A stretch of DNA of 64,000 nt from Mesorhizobium plurifarium (GTDB lineage: Bacteria; Pseudomonadota; Alphaproteobacteria; Rhizobiales; Rhizobiaceae), in NCBI GenBank assembly GCA_000824785.1, contig CCNB01000043.1, positions 62,001-126,000 of the forward strand, given 5' to 3'. Of this stretch, positions 25,440 through 34,044 are shown one piece after another; positions within the stretch are counted from its first letter, which is position 1; each line of letters opens with the position of its first letter. The notes beneath the pieces are model-generated. The model was not told where the DNA came from and searched no databases. It saw nothing but the letters and a program-made list of their open reading frames with translations. Both the position numbers and the translations under genes were made by a program.

Positions 25440-25826
25440 ATGCAAGACCTTGCGCATTATCCACATCTGGTGCCCTGGCAGGTAGGAATCCGAGGCCGCT
25501 GTCCGCGTTGCGGCGAGGGCCACCTGTTTGAGGGATTCCTCAAGCTGGCGCCGAAATGCGACGTCTGCGGGCTCGACTATTCCTTTGCCGATCCCGCCGA
25601 CGGGCCGGCCTTCTTCGTCATCTGCTTTGCCTGCGTGCCTTCGGTCCTGTTCGCCGTCTGGGCGCAGGTGACCTTCGAGCCCTCCATGTGGTTCCACGCT
25701 TTCGTTTCGATCCCGATCGTTCTCGCGACCTGCATTCCGCCGCTCAGGCCGCTCAAAGGCTGGCTCGTGGCAAGCCAGTTCTACCACAAGGCGGAAGAAG
25801 GAAGGCTGGCCAAGCCCGGCGAGTAA
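25440..25826 (+). CDS. DUF983 membrane protein with zinc-ribbon-like cysteines
   Basis: 128 residues. Two CxxC pairs, RGRCPRCGEGHLF (about 19-31) and APKCDVCGLDYSF (about 37-49), precede two membrane helices (about 57-78, FFVICFACVPSVLFAVWAQV, and 84-103). Typical DUF983; function unknown. I use the ATG at 25440, directly followed by QDLAHYPHLVPWQVG, rather than an upstream in-frame ATG that overlaps the operator region. Confidence 0.88.
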   Translation: MQDLAHYPHLVPWQVGIRGRCPRCGEGHLFEGFLKLAPKCDVCGLDYSFADPADGPAFFVICFACVPSVLFAVWAQVTFEPSMWFHAFVSIPIVLATCIPPLRPLKGWLVASQFYHKAEEGRLAKPGE

Positions 25827-25839
25827 CCGCCGAACCGAT

Positions 25840-26397
25840 CTAAAGATCGATCCGATATTTGAGGCTTTCCGCGCCACCATAGGCGGCGGCCTTGGCGAAG
25901 CGCCCGACAAGCACTCCGCCATTGGCGAGGATCACCTTCTGGGATGCAAGATTGTCGAGGTCCGTGGTGATCTCGACATGGTCCAGGCCCACTGCCCTCG
26001 CCTCTTCGAGCATCAGCCGCAACGCTTCGGTGGCATAACCGCGCCCCTTCTTCCACGGCACCACCGCATAACCGATATGGCCAAGCACGTGCGGCGGCAG
26101 CGCCGATGTGCCTTTTTGCCAGCGCAGGCCTATCGAGCCGACAGCCTCGCCATCCCAGATCCAGCGTCGAAAGCCAGGCAGGCGCGGCACGGTCGTGCCG
26201 TCGGGCAGCGTGACGGGCGGCCCCTTGGCCTCCGGATCGTCGAGGCCGGCAAGAAAGGCCACCGGATCCTGTTCGATCGCCTCGAGCTGCTCGCGCGTCG
26301 CTTCCAGCAGCCGCACATTGTCGGGCGACCACCGGCGCTCGAGCGCCGCCTTGTAGGACGGCAAATGTTCGAGTGCGGGTTTGACGATCTCGATCAT
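25840..26397 (-). CDS. GNAT-family N-acetyltransferase
   Basis: 185 residues from the ATG at 26395-26397; an in-frame start 51 bp upstream lacks conserved sequence. Acetyl-CoA loop region VLGHIGYAVVPWKKGRGYATEALRL is split as HIGYAVVPWKKGRGYATEAL (about 122-141), where KGRGYA is the Q/RxxGxG/A motif. LEEARAVGLDHVEITTDLDN follows. The RimJ/RimL-like layout suggests a protein or small-amine substrate; unknown. Convergent with DUF983. Confidence 0.88.
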   Translation of the reverse strand: MIEIVKPALEHLPSYKAALERRWSPDNVRLLEATREQLEAIEQDPVAFLAGLDDPEAKGPPVTLPDGTTVPRLPGFRRWIWDGEAVGSIGLRWQKGTSALPPHVLGHIGYAVVPWKKGRGYATEALRLMLEEARAVGLDHVEITTDLDNLASQKVILANGGVLVGRFAKAAAYGGAESLKYRIDL

Positions 26398-26444
26398 TGT
26401 TCGTTTCCCTATCGAGACCGAGATAGCCGCCACGTGGATCGCTC

Positions 26445-27155
26445 TCAAGTCGCCTGGAACTGGATTTCGCCCTTGTTGAGGAAACAGGCCTTGTCGAACA
26501 GCGACAGGTCGAGCGGGTTCGGCAGCCGGATATCGCCGATATCCGGGAACGGTTTCCGGGCGGGATCGTAGGACCTGTCGACCTGGGAGATGAAGACCAG
26601 CACCAGCCCGCGTTCGCGGGCGAACGACCTCAGCGCGCGTATCTGGACCATGAGATCAGGATTCTCGCGCTTCTGGTCGAGCAGTTGCAGATAGTCGATC
26701 ACCGCCAGCGTGCCGCGCGGCGCCGACCGCAATGCCTCGATGATGTAGGCGGCGCTGATGGCGTCGGAATTGTCGAAGGTGAACAGGTGGCCGAAATCGG
26801 CAGGGTCGGCGCCGATGTCCCGGAACCGGCCCAGTATGTCGGCATGCATGTATTCCAGGGTGAAGAATACGGCGCGATCGCCTTGCTTCATGGCCGCCAC
26901 GGCGAGTTCGAGGCTCATCAGCGTCTTGCCTTGGCCCGGTCGCGCCGCCACGAGGACCATGTCGCCGGGTATCAGCCGGGCCAGCAGCCTGTCGCCAGGC
27001 GCAGCCTCGGCGACCTTGGCCGCAAGCAGGCTCCAACTGGCAAAGCCTTCTTCACCGGCAACGCGGTCGAGCGCCTTATGGAGTGGAACATTTTCCCGGC
27101 GGGACAGGAGCCTCGCCTGGCGTTTCAGATGATGGACGGGTGCGGAAAGCCGCAT
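26445..27155 (-). CDS. Solo DnaB-like RecA-fold ATPase
   Basis: 236 residues with a GGAGG site. An N-terminal helical motif, LHKALDRVAGEEGFASWSLL (about 25-44), is followed by a RecA core: Walker A ARPGQGKT (71-78), a DnaB-like strand RAVFFTLEYM (about 94-103), Walker B LAVIDYLQLLD (150-160) and FISQVDRSYD (about 188-197). This equals the C-terminal motor of replicative helicase DnaB without the N-terminal hexamer collar. Annotated as a DNA helicase in relatives, as far as I recall; helicase activity is not proven. No partner gene is visible. Confidence 0.8.
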   Translation of the reverse strand: MRLSAPVHHLKRQARLLSRRENVPLHKALDRVAGEEGFASWSLLAAKVAEAAPGDRLLARLIPGDMVLVAARPGQGKTLMSLELAVAAMKQGDRAVFFTLEYMHADILGRFRDIGADPADFGHLFTFDNSDAISAAYIIEALRSAPRGTLAVIDYLQLLDQKRENPDLMVQIRALRSFARERGLVLVFISQVDRSYDPARKPFPDIGDIRLPNPLDLSLFDKACFLNKGEIQFQAT

Positions 27156-27437
27156 CGAAAACCTCCTGCCGCGAGCAGTCTTGGCAACCCCTCCTTATGC
27201 CTGGCGCTCGAACAGTTGGTCGGGTGATCGACTGCCCTGCATGAACGATGCTTCCCGGTGGAGGGAGGAGGCGTGGGCGCGCCGGAATCAGATCATAGCG
27301 CAATCGAAGCGGGCCGAAAATCCGACCTCCAAAAGGTGTCGCTAAACTAGAAGTGTTTCGCCGAGGGATGCGAGACCTTCTATGATCGGCTCGGCTGATT
27401 CACGGGTGCGAGACATTTCGACGGGAGGGGCAAGAGG

Positions 27438-28436
27438 GTGCGGTTGAGATCTGTTCCGCTGGGCGCGGCCGTCTTCTGCCTTGTCGCGATCCTGGCAGCG
27501 CTGACGGCATCGGTCAGCTCTTTCGCGGCCTTGCGGCCGTCGACCATTCCCGACTGGCTGCAGCGCCACGTCGGCGACGGCGAAGGCCAGATTTCTCAGA
27601 TCGTGCTGGAGCGGGCGCGCGCGCTCTACCAGAAGAAGGTCAGCGAAGGCTCGGTCAGCAACCCCTGCTATTTCGCCATGGATGCCACGCGTCCCGGCGA
27701 CCTCGGCAACAGTGTGCTCGGCCAGCGTTATTATATCATCTGCGAAGCCAAGCAGATCTTCCGCGCGGTTTCCTCGGGCCATGGCGGCGGCCGCAACCTG
27801 AAGGGCGTCGCCGATTTCTCCAACGGCAGGCGCTGCGCGAAAAACTTCGGCAACGCGATGGACTCCGAGCTGACGGCCGGCGGCGCTTACTTGACCGCCG
27901 AGACCAAAACCTCGTTCAAGGGCTACTATCGCGTCGGCGCTGAGAACGCGGCGTTCATGCGCACCTTCGTCCAGTTCGACGGCGAAGGGGAGACGGCGAA
28001 CGCCAGGCAGCGTGTCATCGGCGGGCACCCGGCGGCCATCCTGAAGGGCTTGTGCATGCGCAAGAACCCACAAAGCTCTTACGCCGACCACGACGGCTTT
28101 GTGCCCTACGGCAAGCTGGTGAATTACGCCGGCGGCCGCAGCAATGGCTGCACCAGCTGGTCGCCGGCCGATGCCGAGCAGATCATCCCCCTGGTGAAGA
28201 ACAGCCCGACGACGCTCTACATCTACCCTGAATCGCGCGACATCGCCGCCGTCGCCCGCGCCAAAGCCGCTGGCCAGGCGCTCTCAGGCGCAAGCACCTA
28301 TTGGAACGCCTCTTGCTTGAAGGAGATCGGCACGCCCAAATTCTGGCCGAAGAAGATGCTGGAGCCGATCATCGCCCAGTACAAGAAGGATCATCCGGCG
28401 CCACCGCCGCAGCCGGTGCCGATGTGCAAGGACTAA
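27438..28436 (+). CDS. Murein L,D-transpeptidase catalytic-domain family protein (YkuD_2-like)
   Basis: 332 residues, start GTG at 27438 with GGGAGGGGC upstream. Signal peptide or anchor about 1-31 (AAVFCLVAILAALTASVSSF). The core carries SSGHGGGRNLKGVADFSNGR (about 112-131) and the catalytic SNGCTSWSP with Cys238, the SxGC pattern of L,D-transpeptidases. It may cross-link peptidoglycan or attach proteins to it in the periplasm. The C-terminal tail is Pro-rich. Followed immediately by a palindromic repeat. Confidence 0.82.
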   Translation: MRLRSVPLGAAVFCLVAILAALTASVSSFAALRPSTIPDWLQRHVGDGEGQISQIVLERARALYQKKVSEGSVSNPCYFAMDATRPGDLGNSVLGQRYYIICEAKQIFRAVSSGHGGGRNLKGVADFSNGRRCAKNFGNAMDSELTAGGAYLTAETKTSFKGYYRVGAENAAFMRTFVQFDGEGETANARQRVIGGHPAAILKGLCMRKNPQSSYADHDGFVPYGKLVNYAGGRSNGCTSWSPADAEQIIPLVKNSPTTLYIYPESRDIAAVARAKAAGQALSGASTYWNASCLKEIGTPKFWPKKMLEPIIAQYKKDHPAPPPQPVPMCKD

Positions 28437-28437
28437 A

Positions 28438-28535
28438 GCAATTCCAGGAAAAGTGCGTAGCGGTTTTCCGTTCGGAATTGCGTAAAGACAAGAACCTAGC
28501 GCGGTTCGGTGATTCCGTGAAACGCCGAGCCGCTC
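28438..28535. repeat. RPE-like palindromic element
   Basis: Arms GCAATTCC and GGAATTGC (28438-28481) enclose GGAAAA/TTTTCC; a GCGGTTCGGTGATTCCGTGA segment follows. It starts 2 bp after the L,D-transpeptidase-like gene and could act as its 3' hairpin. The same type of composite repeat is frequent in Rhizobiales. Confidence 0.75.
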
Positions 28536-28546
28536 CAGGCACTCGT

Positions 28547-28996
28547 CTATTGCAGCAGCCCCTTGACGATGGCGCTCGCCTTGGCGAAGTCCATCTGCCC
28601 GGCATATTTCTGCTTCAGCGCGCCGATCACCTTGCCCATGTCCTTCTGGCTGGCGGCACCCGTCGCCGCGATCGCCTCGCGCGCAGCGGTCGCAATCGCT
28701 TGGTCGTCGAGCTGCGTCGGCAGGAACGCGCGAATAATCTCCATCTCGCCGCGTTCCTGCGCCGCCAGTTCCGGCCGCTTGCCGTCCTCGAAGGCCTTGG
28801 CCGATTCCTCGCGCTGCTTCACCATCTTGGCGAGGATCTGCAGGATCTCCTCCTCGCTCGCCGGCGGCTTGCCGGCGCCGCGATTGGCGATGTCGCGGTC
28901 GTGGATGGCTGCCTGGATCAGCCGCAGCGTCGGCAGGCGGTGCTTGTCCTGCGCCTTCATCGCGCTCTTCATGGATTCGGCGATTTTCTCGCGCAT
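28547..28996 (-). CDS. GatB/YqeY-domain protein
   Basis: 149 residues. MREKIAESMKSAMKAQDKHR, LPTLRLIQAAIHDRDIANRG, ILAKMVKQREESAKAF and the C-terminal GKVIGALKQKYAGQMDFAKA are characteristic of YqeY, a small helical protein related to the tail of the GatB amidotransferase subunit. The cellular role is unclear; it may bind tRNA. Divergent from carA, a conserved neighbourhood in alphaproteobacteria. Confidence 0.92.
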   Translation of the reverse strand: MREKIAESMKSAMKAQDKHRLPTLRLIQAAIHDRDIANRGAGKPPASEEEILQILAKMVKQREESAKAFEDGKRPELAAQERGEMEIIRAFLPTQLDDQAIATAAREAIAATGAASQKDMGKVIGALKQKYAGQMDFAKASAIVKGLLQ

Positions 28997-29113
28997 CGTG
29001 CTTCTCCTTCGAATGCGGCGGACAATAGCTTCGCCGAACGGGTAACGCAAATTCTGGCAAGCCGCTGATATTGCTGGACGAATGCAAATCGACCATGGTT
29101 CGGGGGCGACGCA

Positions 29114-29142
29114 TTGACCGCTCCCGCGGCTTCCCCTATGTA
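29114..29142 (+). promoter_or_regulatory. Candidate sigma-70 promoter of carA
   Basis: TTGACC (29114-29119), a 17-bp spacer, then TATGTA (29137-29142), on the plus strand. This places the transcript start near 29150 and leaves a leader of about 115 nt with a GTCCCG/CGGGAC hairpin (29221-29236) before the ribosome binding site TAGGAG. Confidence 0.55.
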
Positions 29143-29267
29143 CTGAGCCTCGCATGAACTGAAACTTTGGTTGCGCGCAGGCTCGCGAATTCGCCGCCGC
29201 GCGCCGTTGTTGCGCGGATCGTCCCGCTAACGGGACAATTCCGAAAGCAGCCTCTAGGAGCGCCGCC

Positions 29268-30473
29268 ATGGCCACGACCACCGCCCCCTGGGCCACCGAA
29301 AAGCCGACCGCCCTGCTGGTGCTCGCCGACGGCACGGTGATCGAGGGCCGCGGTCTCGGCGCCACCGGATCGGCCGTTGCGGAAGTGTGCTTCAACACGG
29401 CGCTGACCGGTTACGAGGAGATCCTCACCGATCCGTCCTATGCCGGCCAGATCGTCACCTTCACCTTCCCGCATATCGGCAATGTCGGCACCAATGACGA
29501 GGATATCGAGGACTTGCATCCGGCCGCTCGCGCCGGCGCTGTCGGCGCGATCTTCAAGGCCAATGTCACCGACCCGTCGAACTATCGCGCCGCGGGCCAT
29601 CTCGACCAGTGGCTGAAGCGGCGCGGCATCGTTGCGCTGTCCGGCATCGACACCCGCGCGCTGACCGTGCTGATCCGGGAGAAGGGCATGCCCAATGCCG
29701 TCATCGCGCATGCGCCCGATGGCGTCTTCGACATCGAGGACCTGAAGCGGCAGGCCGCAGCCTGGTCGGGCCTGATCGGCCTCGATCTCGCCAAGGAAGT
29801 CACGTCCGGCCAATCCTCGGTCTGGCGCGAGACGCCTTGGATCTGGAACGAGGGCTATGGCGAGCAGAGCGAGCCGTCAATGCACGTCGTGGCCATCGAC
29901 TATGGCGTCAAGCGCAACATCCTGCGCCTGCTGGCAGGCCTCGGCGCCAAGGTCACCGTCGTGCCGGCGAAGACCGGCGCGGAGGAAATCCTCGCCATGC
30001 AGCCGGACGGCATCTTCCTGTCGAACGGCCCCGGCGACCCGGAAGCGACCGGCGAATATGCCGTGCCGGTGATCCAGAACCTGTTGAAGACCGACATTCC
30101 GGTGTTCGGCATCTGCCTCGGCCATCAGATGCTGGCCCTGGCGCTCGGCGGCAGGACCGAGAAGATGCATCAGGGCCACCACGGCGCCAACCATCCGGTC
30201 AAGGACCATACCACCGGCAAGGTCGAGATCGTCTCGATGAACCACGGGTTCGCCGTCGACGCAGACTCGCTGCCCGAAGGCGTCGAGGAAACCCATGTCT
30301 CGCTCTTCGACGGCTCGAACTGCGGCATCGCGCTGACCGGCCGACCGGTCTTCTCGGTCCAGCATCATCCCGAGGCCTCGCCCGGCCCGCAGGATTCGCA
30401 CTACCTGTTCCGCCGCTTCGTCAACCTGATCCGCGAACGGCGCGGCGAGGAAGCGCTGGCGGAACGGGCCTAG
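29268..30473 (+). CDS. carA: Carbamoyl-phosphate synthase small (glutaminase) subunit
   Basis: 401 residues. N-terminal CPSase small domain (about 12-150) with FNTALTGYEEILTDPSYAGQ. The class I glutamine amidotransferase domain has GIFLSNGPGDPEATGEY (about 245-261), the nucleophile loop VFGICLGHQMLALALG (Cys about 280) and FSVQHHPEASPGPQDS with the catalytic His-Glu (about 364-379). It supplies ammonia from glutamine to CarB for carbamoyl phosphate in arginine and pyrimidine synthesis. carB is encoded about 14 kb downstream, not adjacent. Confidence 0.97.
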   Translation: MATTTAPWATEKPTALLVLADGTVIEGRGLGATGSAVAEVCFNTALTGYEEILTDPSYAGQIVTFTFPHIGNVGTNDEDIEDLHPAARAGAVGAIFKANVTDPSNYRAAGHLDQWLKRRGIVALSGIDTRALTVLIREKGMPNAVIAHAPDGVFDIEDLKRQAAAWSGLIGLDLAKEVTSGQSSVWRETPWIWNEGYGEQSEPSMHVVAIDYGVKRNILRLLAGLGAKVTVVPAKTGAEEILAMQPDGIFLSNGPGDPEATGEYAVPVIQNLLKTDIPVFGICLGHQMLALALGGRTEKMHQGHHGANHPVKDHTTGKVEIVSMNHGFAVDADSLPEGVEETHVSLFDGSNCGIALTGRPVFSVQHHPEASPGPQDSHYLFRRFVNLIRERRGEEALAERA

Positions 30474-30487
30474 TTCAAGCGACCGAC

Positions 30488-31756
30488 CTAAGCGGCGTCA
30501 GTCACCGCTTCCTGGGTGTGCATGCGCTCGACTTCCTTCGGCGTCGGCTTGGCCACTTTCGTCACGAAGACGATGACCGCCAGCGTCAGGAAGATCGCGC
30601 CGAGCAGATAGGGGGCGCCGCCGAACACGACCGGCGCCGTGGGGCTCGTGAACCAGGAGAAGATCGCCGTGTAGAGCAGCGGCGTGATGATCGAGGTGAT
30701 CGAGAAGATCGAAGTCATCGCGCCCTGCAATTCGCCCTGCGCCGAAGGCGGCACCTTGGCGGCGGCGAGGCTTCTGAGCGGCGGATCGGCCAGCGCCTCC
30801 AGGCAACCGGCCACGATCACCGCATAGATCATCCAGCCCTGCGTCGAGAACGCATAGCCGAACGCGCTGAGCGCGGTGAAGGTCAATCCGATCGCCGCCG
30901 TCTTCCACTCGCCGAGTTTCGGAATGATCCGCGGCAGCACCGTCGCCATGATGATCGCGCCGCACAGGCCGAAGGCGCCGAGCGAGAAGCCGATCTGTTG
31001 CTGGTTCCAGCCATAGCGGTAGTTGGAGACGAACGCCCAGACCGCCGGATACATCATGTGGCCGAGCGTCATCAGGAAGAACACAAGCCCGATCCAGCCG
31101 ATGCCCGGATAATTGCGCATCTGGATCAGCGTGCCGACCGGATTGGCGCGCTTCCACTCGAAGGGCCGACGGTGCTTTTCGTCGAGCGTTTCCGGCAGGA
31201 ACACCATCGCGATCAGGAAATTCACGAAGGCAAGTGCTGCGGCGAAATAGAACGGCACGCGCGGCCCGAACGTGCCGAGCAGCCCGCCCAGCACCGGGCC
31301 AATGACGAAGCCGACGCCGAAGGCGATGCCGAGCAGGCCGAAATTCTTCGCCCGGTTCTCGTCGTTCGAGATGTCGGCGATGAAGGCCGACGTCGTTGAG
31401 TAACTCGCGCCGGAAATGCCGGCGAGCACGCGGCCGATGAACAGCATCGGAAAGGACCAGGCGATGGCGCAGATCAGATTGTCGATTGAAAAGGTCAGCA
31501 CCGAGGCAAGCAGGACCGGCCGGCGCCCGAAACGGTCGCTCAAGCCGCCGATGATCGGCGCGAAGAAGAACTGCATCGCCGCGTAGACGAAGAACAGCCA
31601 GCCGCCCTCGATCGCAGCCTCGCTGACGCTGACGCCGCTCAGTTCCTCCAGATAGGCCGGCAGCACCGGCATGATGATGCCGAAACCGATGATGTCGAGC
31701 AGCAGCGTCGTGAAAACGAGCGCAAGGCCCCGCTTGGCGGTTTTCGGGTCGATCAT
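30488..31756 (-). CDS. TCR/Tet-type MFS efflux transporter
   Basis: 422 residues, 12 predicted helices. LDIIGFGIIMPVLPAYLEEL (about 20-39) and the loop motif GGLSDRFGRRPVLLASVLTF (about 69-88) match the TetA group; GISGASYSTTSAFIADISND (about 113-132) is the motif C region. Relatives export tetracyclines or other drugs, but chromosomal rhizobial members have unknown substrates. No TetR regulator is next to it. Convergent with carA. Confidence 0.88.
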   Translation of the reverse strand: MIDPKTAKRGLALVFTTLLLDIIGFGIIMPVLPAYLEELSGVSVSEAAIEGGWLFFVYAAMQFFFAPIIGGLSDRFGRRPVLLASVLTFSIDNLICAIAWSFPMLFIGRVLAGISGASYSTTSAFIADISNDENRAKNFGLLGIAFGVGFVIGPVLGGLLGTFGPRVPFYFAAALAFVNFLIAMVFLPETLDEKHRRPFEWKRANPVGTLIQMRNYPGIGWIGLVFFLMTLGHMMYPAVWAFVSNYRYGWNQQQIGFSLGAFGLCGAIIMATVLPRIIPKLGEWKTAAIGLTFTALSAFGYAFSTQGWMIYAVIVAGCLEALADPPLRSLAAAKVPPSAQGELQGAMTSIFSITSIITPLLYTAIFSWFTSPTAPVVFGGAPYLLGAIFLTLAVIVFVTKVAKPTPKEVERMHTQEAVTDAA

Positions 31757-31914
31757 GGCGATAAGCTCCTCAGGCCGCCCGAGGCGGGACGCACCTTATA
31801 GGCGAGGTTCGCGGCAGGAACAATCCGCGAACGAAGCCAAACGTCTTATGCTGACATCACTTGCCAGCCGCCGCCGATCGCGGATCACATGCGAAAAGAA
31901 GCGGAAAAGCCGCC

Positions 31915-32838
31915 TCAGATCGGACCGCTCATCGTGTTGCAGTCGGACAGCTTGCCGCTCTTGTAGCCGCGCGCCAGCCATGTCTGCCGCTGCTGCGAGG
32001 TGCCGTGGTTGAAGCTTTCCGGCACGACATAGCCCTGCATCTTTTTCTGCAGCGTGTCGTCGCCGATCTGCTTGGCCGCGTTCAGCGCGCTTTCGATGTC
32101 GCCCTGCTCCAATATGCCTTTTTGCGCGGTGTAATGCGCCCACACGCCGGCGAAGCAATCGGCCTGAAGCTCGATGCGCACGGAGAGCTGGTTGGCGTCG
32201 GCCTCGCTCATGCCCTGCCGCAGCTGGTTGAATTTGCTCATGATGCCGGTGAGGTTCTGCACGTGGTGGCCGACCTCATGCGCCACCACATAGGCGCGCG
32301 CGAATTCGCCGGAAGCGCCGAACTGCTGGTCGAGCTGCTGGAAGAAGGTCATGTCGAGATAGACCTTGTGGTCGCCTGGGCAGTAGAACGGCCCGGCCGC
32401 CGCCGAAGCGAAACCGCAGGCCGAACGAACCTGGCCGCTGAACAGCACCAGCTTGGGATCTTCGTAGGTCAACCCTTGAGATTTGAAAATGCCGGTCCAG
32501 GTGTCCTCGGTTTCCGCCAGCACGGTCGCAACGAACTGCTTCATCTCGTCATTGGCGGGCGCGCCGCCATTTTGCGAGCTGGTGTCTTCCGTGATCTGGC
32601 CGCCGCCACCCGGCAGCAGGCCGCCATCGCCGCCTCCCAGGATCTGCGACGGATCGAAGCCGAAATACCATCCCGCGAGCACGACCAGGATGACCAGGAG
32701 GATGCTGCCGCCACCGCCGGTGCGGCCGCCGATCGGGATACGGAACTGGCCGTCGCCGCCCAAACCGCCGCCGAGCCCGCCGCCATCGCTGCGCTGGTCC
32801 TCGATATTGTCGCTCTGACGACGGCCTCTCCAAAGCAT
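31915..32838 (-). CDS. Neutral zinc metallopeptidase, YpfJ/KPN_02809 family
   Basis: 307 residues from the ATG at 32836-32838. A Gly-rich N-terminus leads to one membrane helix (about 45-60, SILLVILVVLAGWYFGF). The periplasmic domain has CGFASAAAGPFYCPGDHKVY (about 141-160) and the HEVGHH zinc motif (187-192), with a downstream Glu in ELQADCFAG. Membrane-anchored protease-like protein of unknown substrate; common in proteobacteria. Confidence 0.9.
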   Translation of the reverse strand: MLWRGRRQSDNIEDQRSDGGGLGGGLGGDGQFRIPIGGRTGGGGSILLVILVVLAGWYFGFDPSQILGGGDGGLLPGGGGQITEDTSSQNGGAPANDEMKQFVATVLAETEDTWTGIFKSQGLTYEDPKLVLFSGQVRSACGFASAAAGPFYCPGDHKVYLDMTFFQQLDQQFGASGEFARAYVVAHEVGHHVQNLTGIMSKFNQLRQGMSEADANQLSVRIELQADCFAGVWAHYTAQKGILEQGDIESALNAAKQIGDDTLQKKMQGYVVPESFNHGTSQQRQTWLARGYKSGKLSDCNTMSGPI

Positions 32839-33013
32839 GGCAACTCCTCGCAATGCGAATATCCTGGCGGATCGGCACGCCACCGTCCCCTGCAGACAAT
32901 TATCGCAACGGCCAGCCTAAGTCACAGAGTTTTTCGCCCGCGACAATGCGCGGGCTGGAGCAAACTCCGATCTGGCCGGTTAATTTCAAGCCCGTATAAA
33001 CCGGCCGGAAATC

Positions 33014-33202
33014 TCAGCTTTTCTGCTTGGCGCCGGCACTTTTGCCGTCCGAACTTTTCGAGCGTTCCTCGAAACGCGCCGCGCCCTTCTTCAGCGGCTG
33101 ACCGGTCTCTGCCTCGGTCTTGCGCTCGTCCCTGGCGGCCGCCTGCCGCAATCCCCTGGCCGCCTGCTTTCCCTTGGCGGTCGGTGCTTGTTCGATGCCC
33201 AT
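33014..33202 (-). CDS. Small basic hypothetical protein
   Basis: 62 residues, rich in Lys, Arg, Ala and Glu, with no hydrophobic segment; probably disordered. A strong AGGGAGGAAG site precedes its ATG, which is why I accept it. Composition resembles small nucleoid- or stress-associated proteins, but no family is recognised. Confidence 0.55.
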   Translation of the reverse strand: MGIEQAPTAKGKQAARGLRQAAARDERKTEAETGQPLKKGAARFEERSKSSDGKSAGAKQKS

Positions 33203-33297
33203 TGCTTCCTCCCTTAGCGCGACAATCGCGCGATGTGGGAGGTAATGCGGTGGAGATGCGTCGGTTCCGTTTCAAGGCGTTCGGGCGGATCGAACTC

Positions 33298-33756
33298 CTA
33301 CGCCTGGCGATGCGTCATCGCCCGGCGGAAAGCTTCCAGCGTTTCGGCGCTGACATGGTGCTCGATGCCTTCGGCGTCGATGCGCGCCGTCTCGGCGCTG
33401 ACGCCAAGCGAGCGCAGGAAGGCCTCCACCGTCTGGTGGCGGATGCGGCTTTCCTCGGCAACCTTGCGGCCGGCTTCGGTCAGGAACACGCCGCGATAGG
33501 GTTTTCGCGACACCAGCCCGTCGGCGCACAGCCTGGTCAGCATCTTGGCCACCGTCGGCTGCGCCACGCCAAGCCTTGCGGCGATATCCACCTGCCGCGC
33601 CTCGTTGCCGTCCTCGATCAGATCGGCGATGAGCTCGACATAGTCCTCGACCAGCGCGCTGCGGCGCGCTTCGCGCGTCTGCCGGAATCCTTCTGAATGG
33701 ATCTCGGCATCGGGAAGCGGCTCTTCGCGTCGAACCGGTTTGTTCCTAAGCGCCAA
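33298..33756 (-). CDS. mntR: Manganese-responsive regulator MntR (DtxR family)
   Basis: 152 residues. Winged HTH at about 30-85: ALVEDYVELIADLIEDGNEA, ARQVDIAARLGVAQPTVAKM, LVSRKPYRGVFLTEAGRKVA. The metal and dimer domain follows (about 88-145) with IRHQTVEAFLRSLGVSAETA and DAEGIEHHVS, which carries the Glu/His metal ligands. Divergent from mntH; with Mn(II) it should repress the transporter. Confidence 0.92.
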   Translation of the reverse strand: MALRNKPVRREEPLPDAEIHSEGFRQTREARRSALVEDYVELIADLIEDGNEARQVDIAARLGVAQPTVAKMLTRLCADGLVSRKPYRGVFLTEAGRKVAEESRIRHQTVEAFLRSLGVSAETARIDAEGIEHHVSAETLEAFRRAMTHRQA

Positions 33757-33776
33757 TATGCGCTCCTCCTGGCCTA

Positions 33777-33825
33777 GGGCATGATGCCGAAGCGTGTGAA
33801 GCGGTTTTCGGACGACATCATGCCC
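33777..33825. repeat. RPE-like palindromic element upstream of mntR
   Basis: Arms GGGCATGATG and CATCATGCCC around GCCGA and TTTTCGG segments. It shares its core (CATGATGCCGA ... TTTTCGGACGACATCATG) with the element at 13481-13535. It lies in the mntR-mntH gap, 21 bp upstream of the mntR start codon. Confidence 0.8.
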
Positions 33826-33970
33826 AATCTCTTCGACTGAATCGGGATCGCATCCATAGCACGAAACCCCTGATGATCCGGCCGTTTATTTGCATTCCCG
33901 CGCGGGCGCAACCGCCGTTTGCCGCCTTGCCTGGAACTTGCTCCCGCGGATCACGAAAGCATGATCAATG

Positions 33971-33994
33971 AAATATAGCCTATTGCATAATGTT
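33971..33994. promoter_or_regulatory. Candidate MntR box upstream of mntH
   Basis: AATATAGCCTATTGCATAAT lies within this stretch, 51-74 bp before the mntH ATG. It has imperfect dyad symmetry and partial likeness to AT-rich MntR boxes. Weak evidence; position is the main argument. Confidence 0.35.
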
Positions 33995-34044
33995 GAGCCA
34001 TGGCATAGGTAAAGGCGTATTCGATAGTTCCAGCGGAAATCCCC

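Noticed and set aside
29154..29163. Short leader peptide before carA (ATG AAC TGA)
   Set aside because: Two codons only, no ribosome binding site and no run of arginine codons; not credible as an attenuator peptide.
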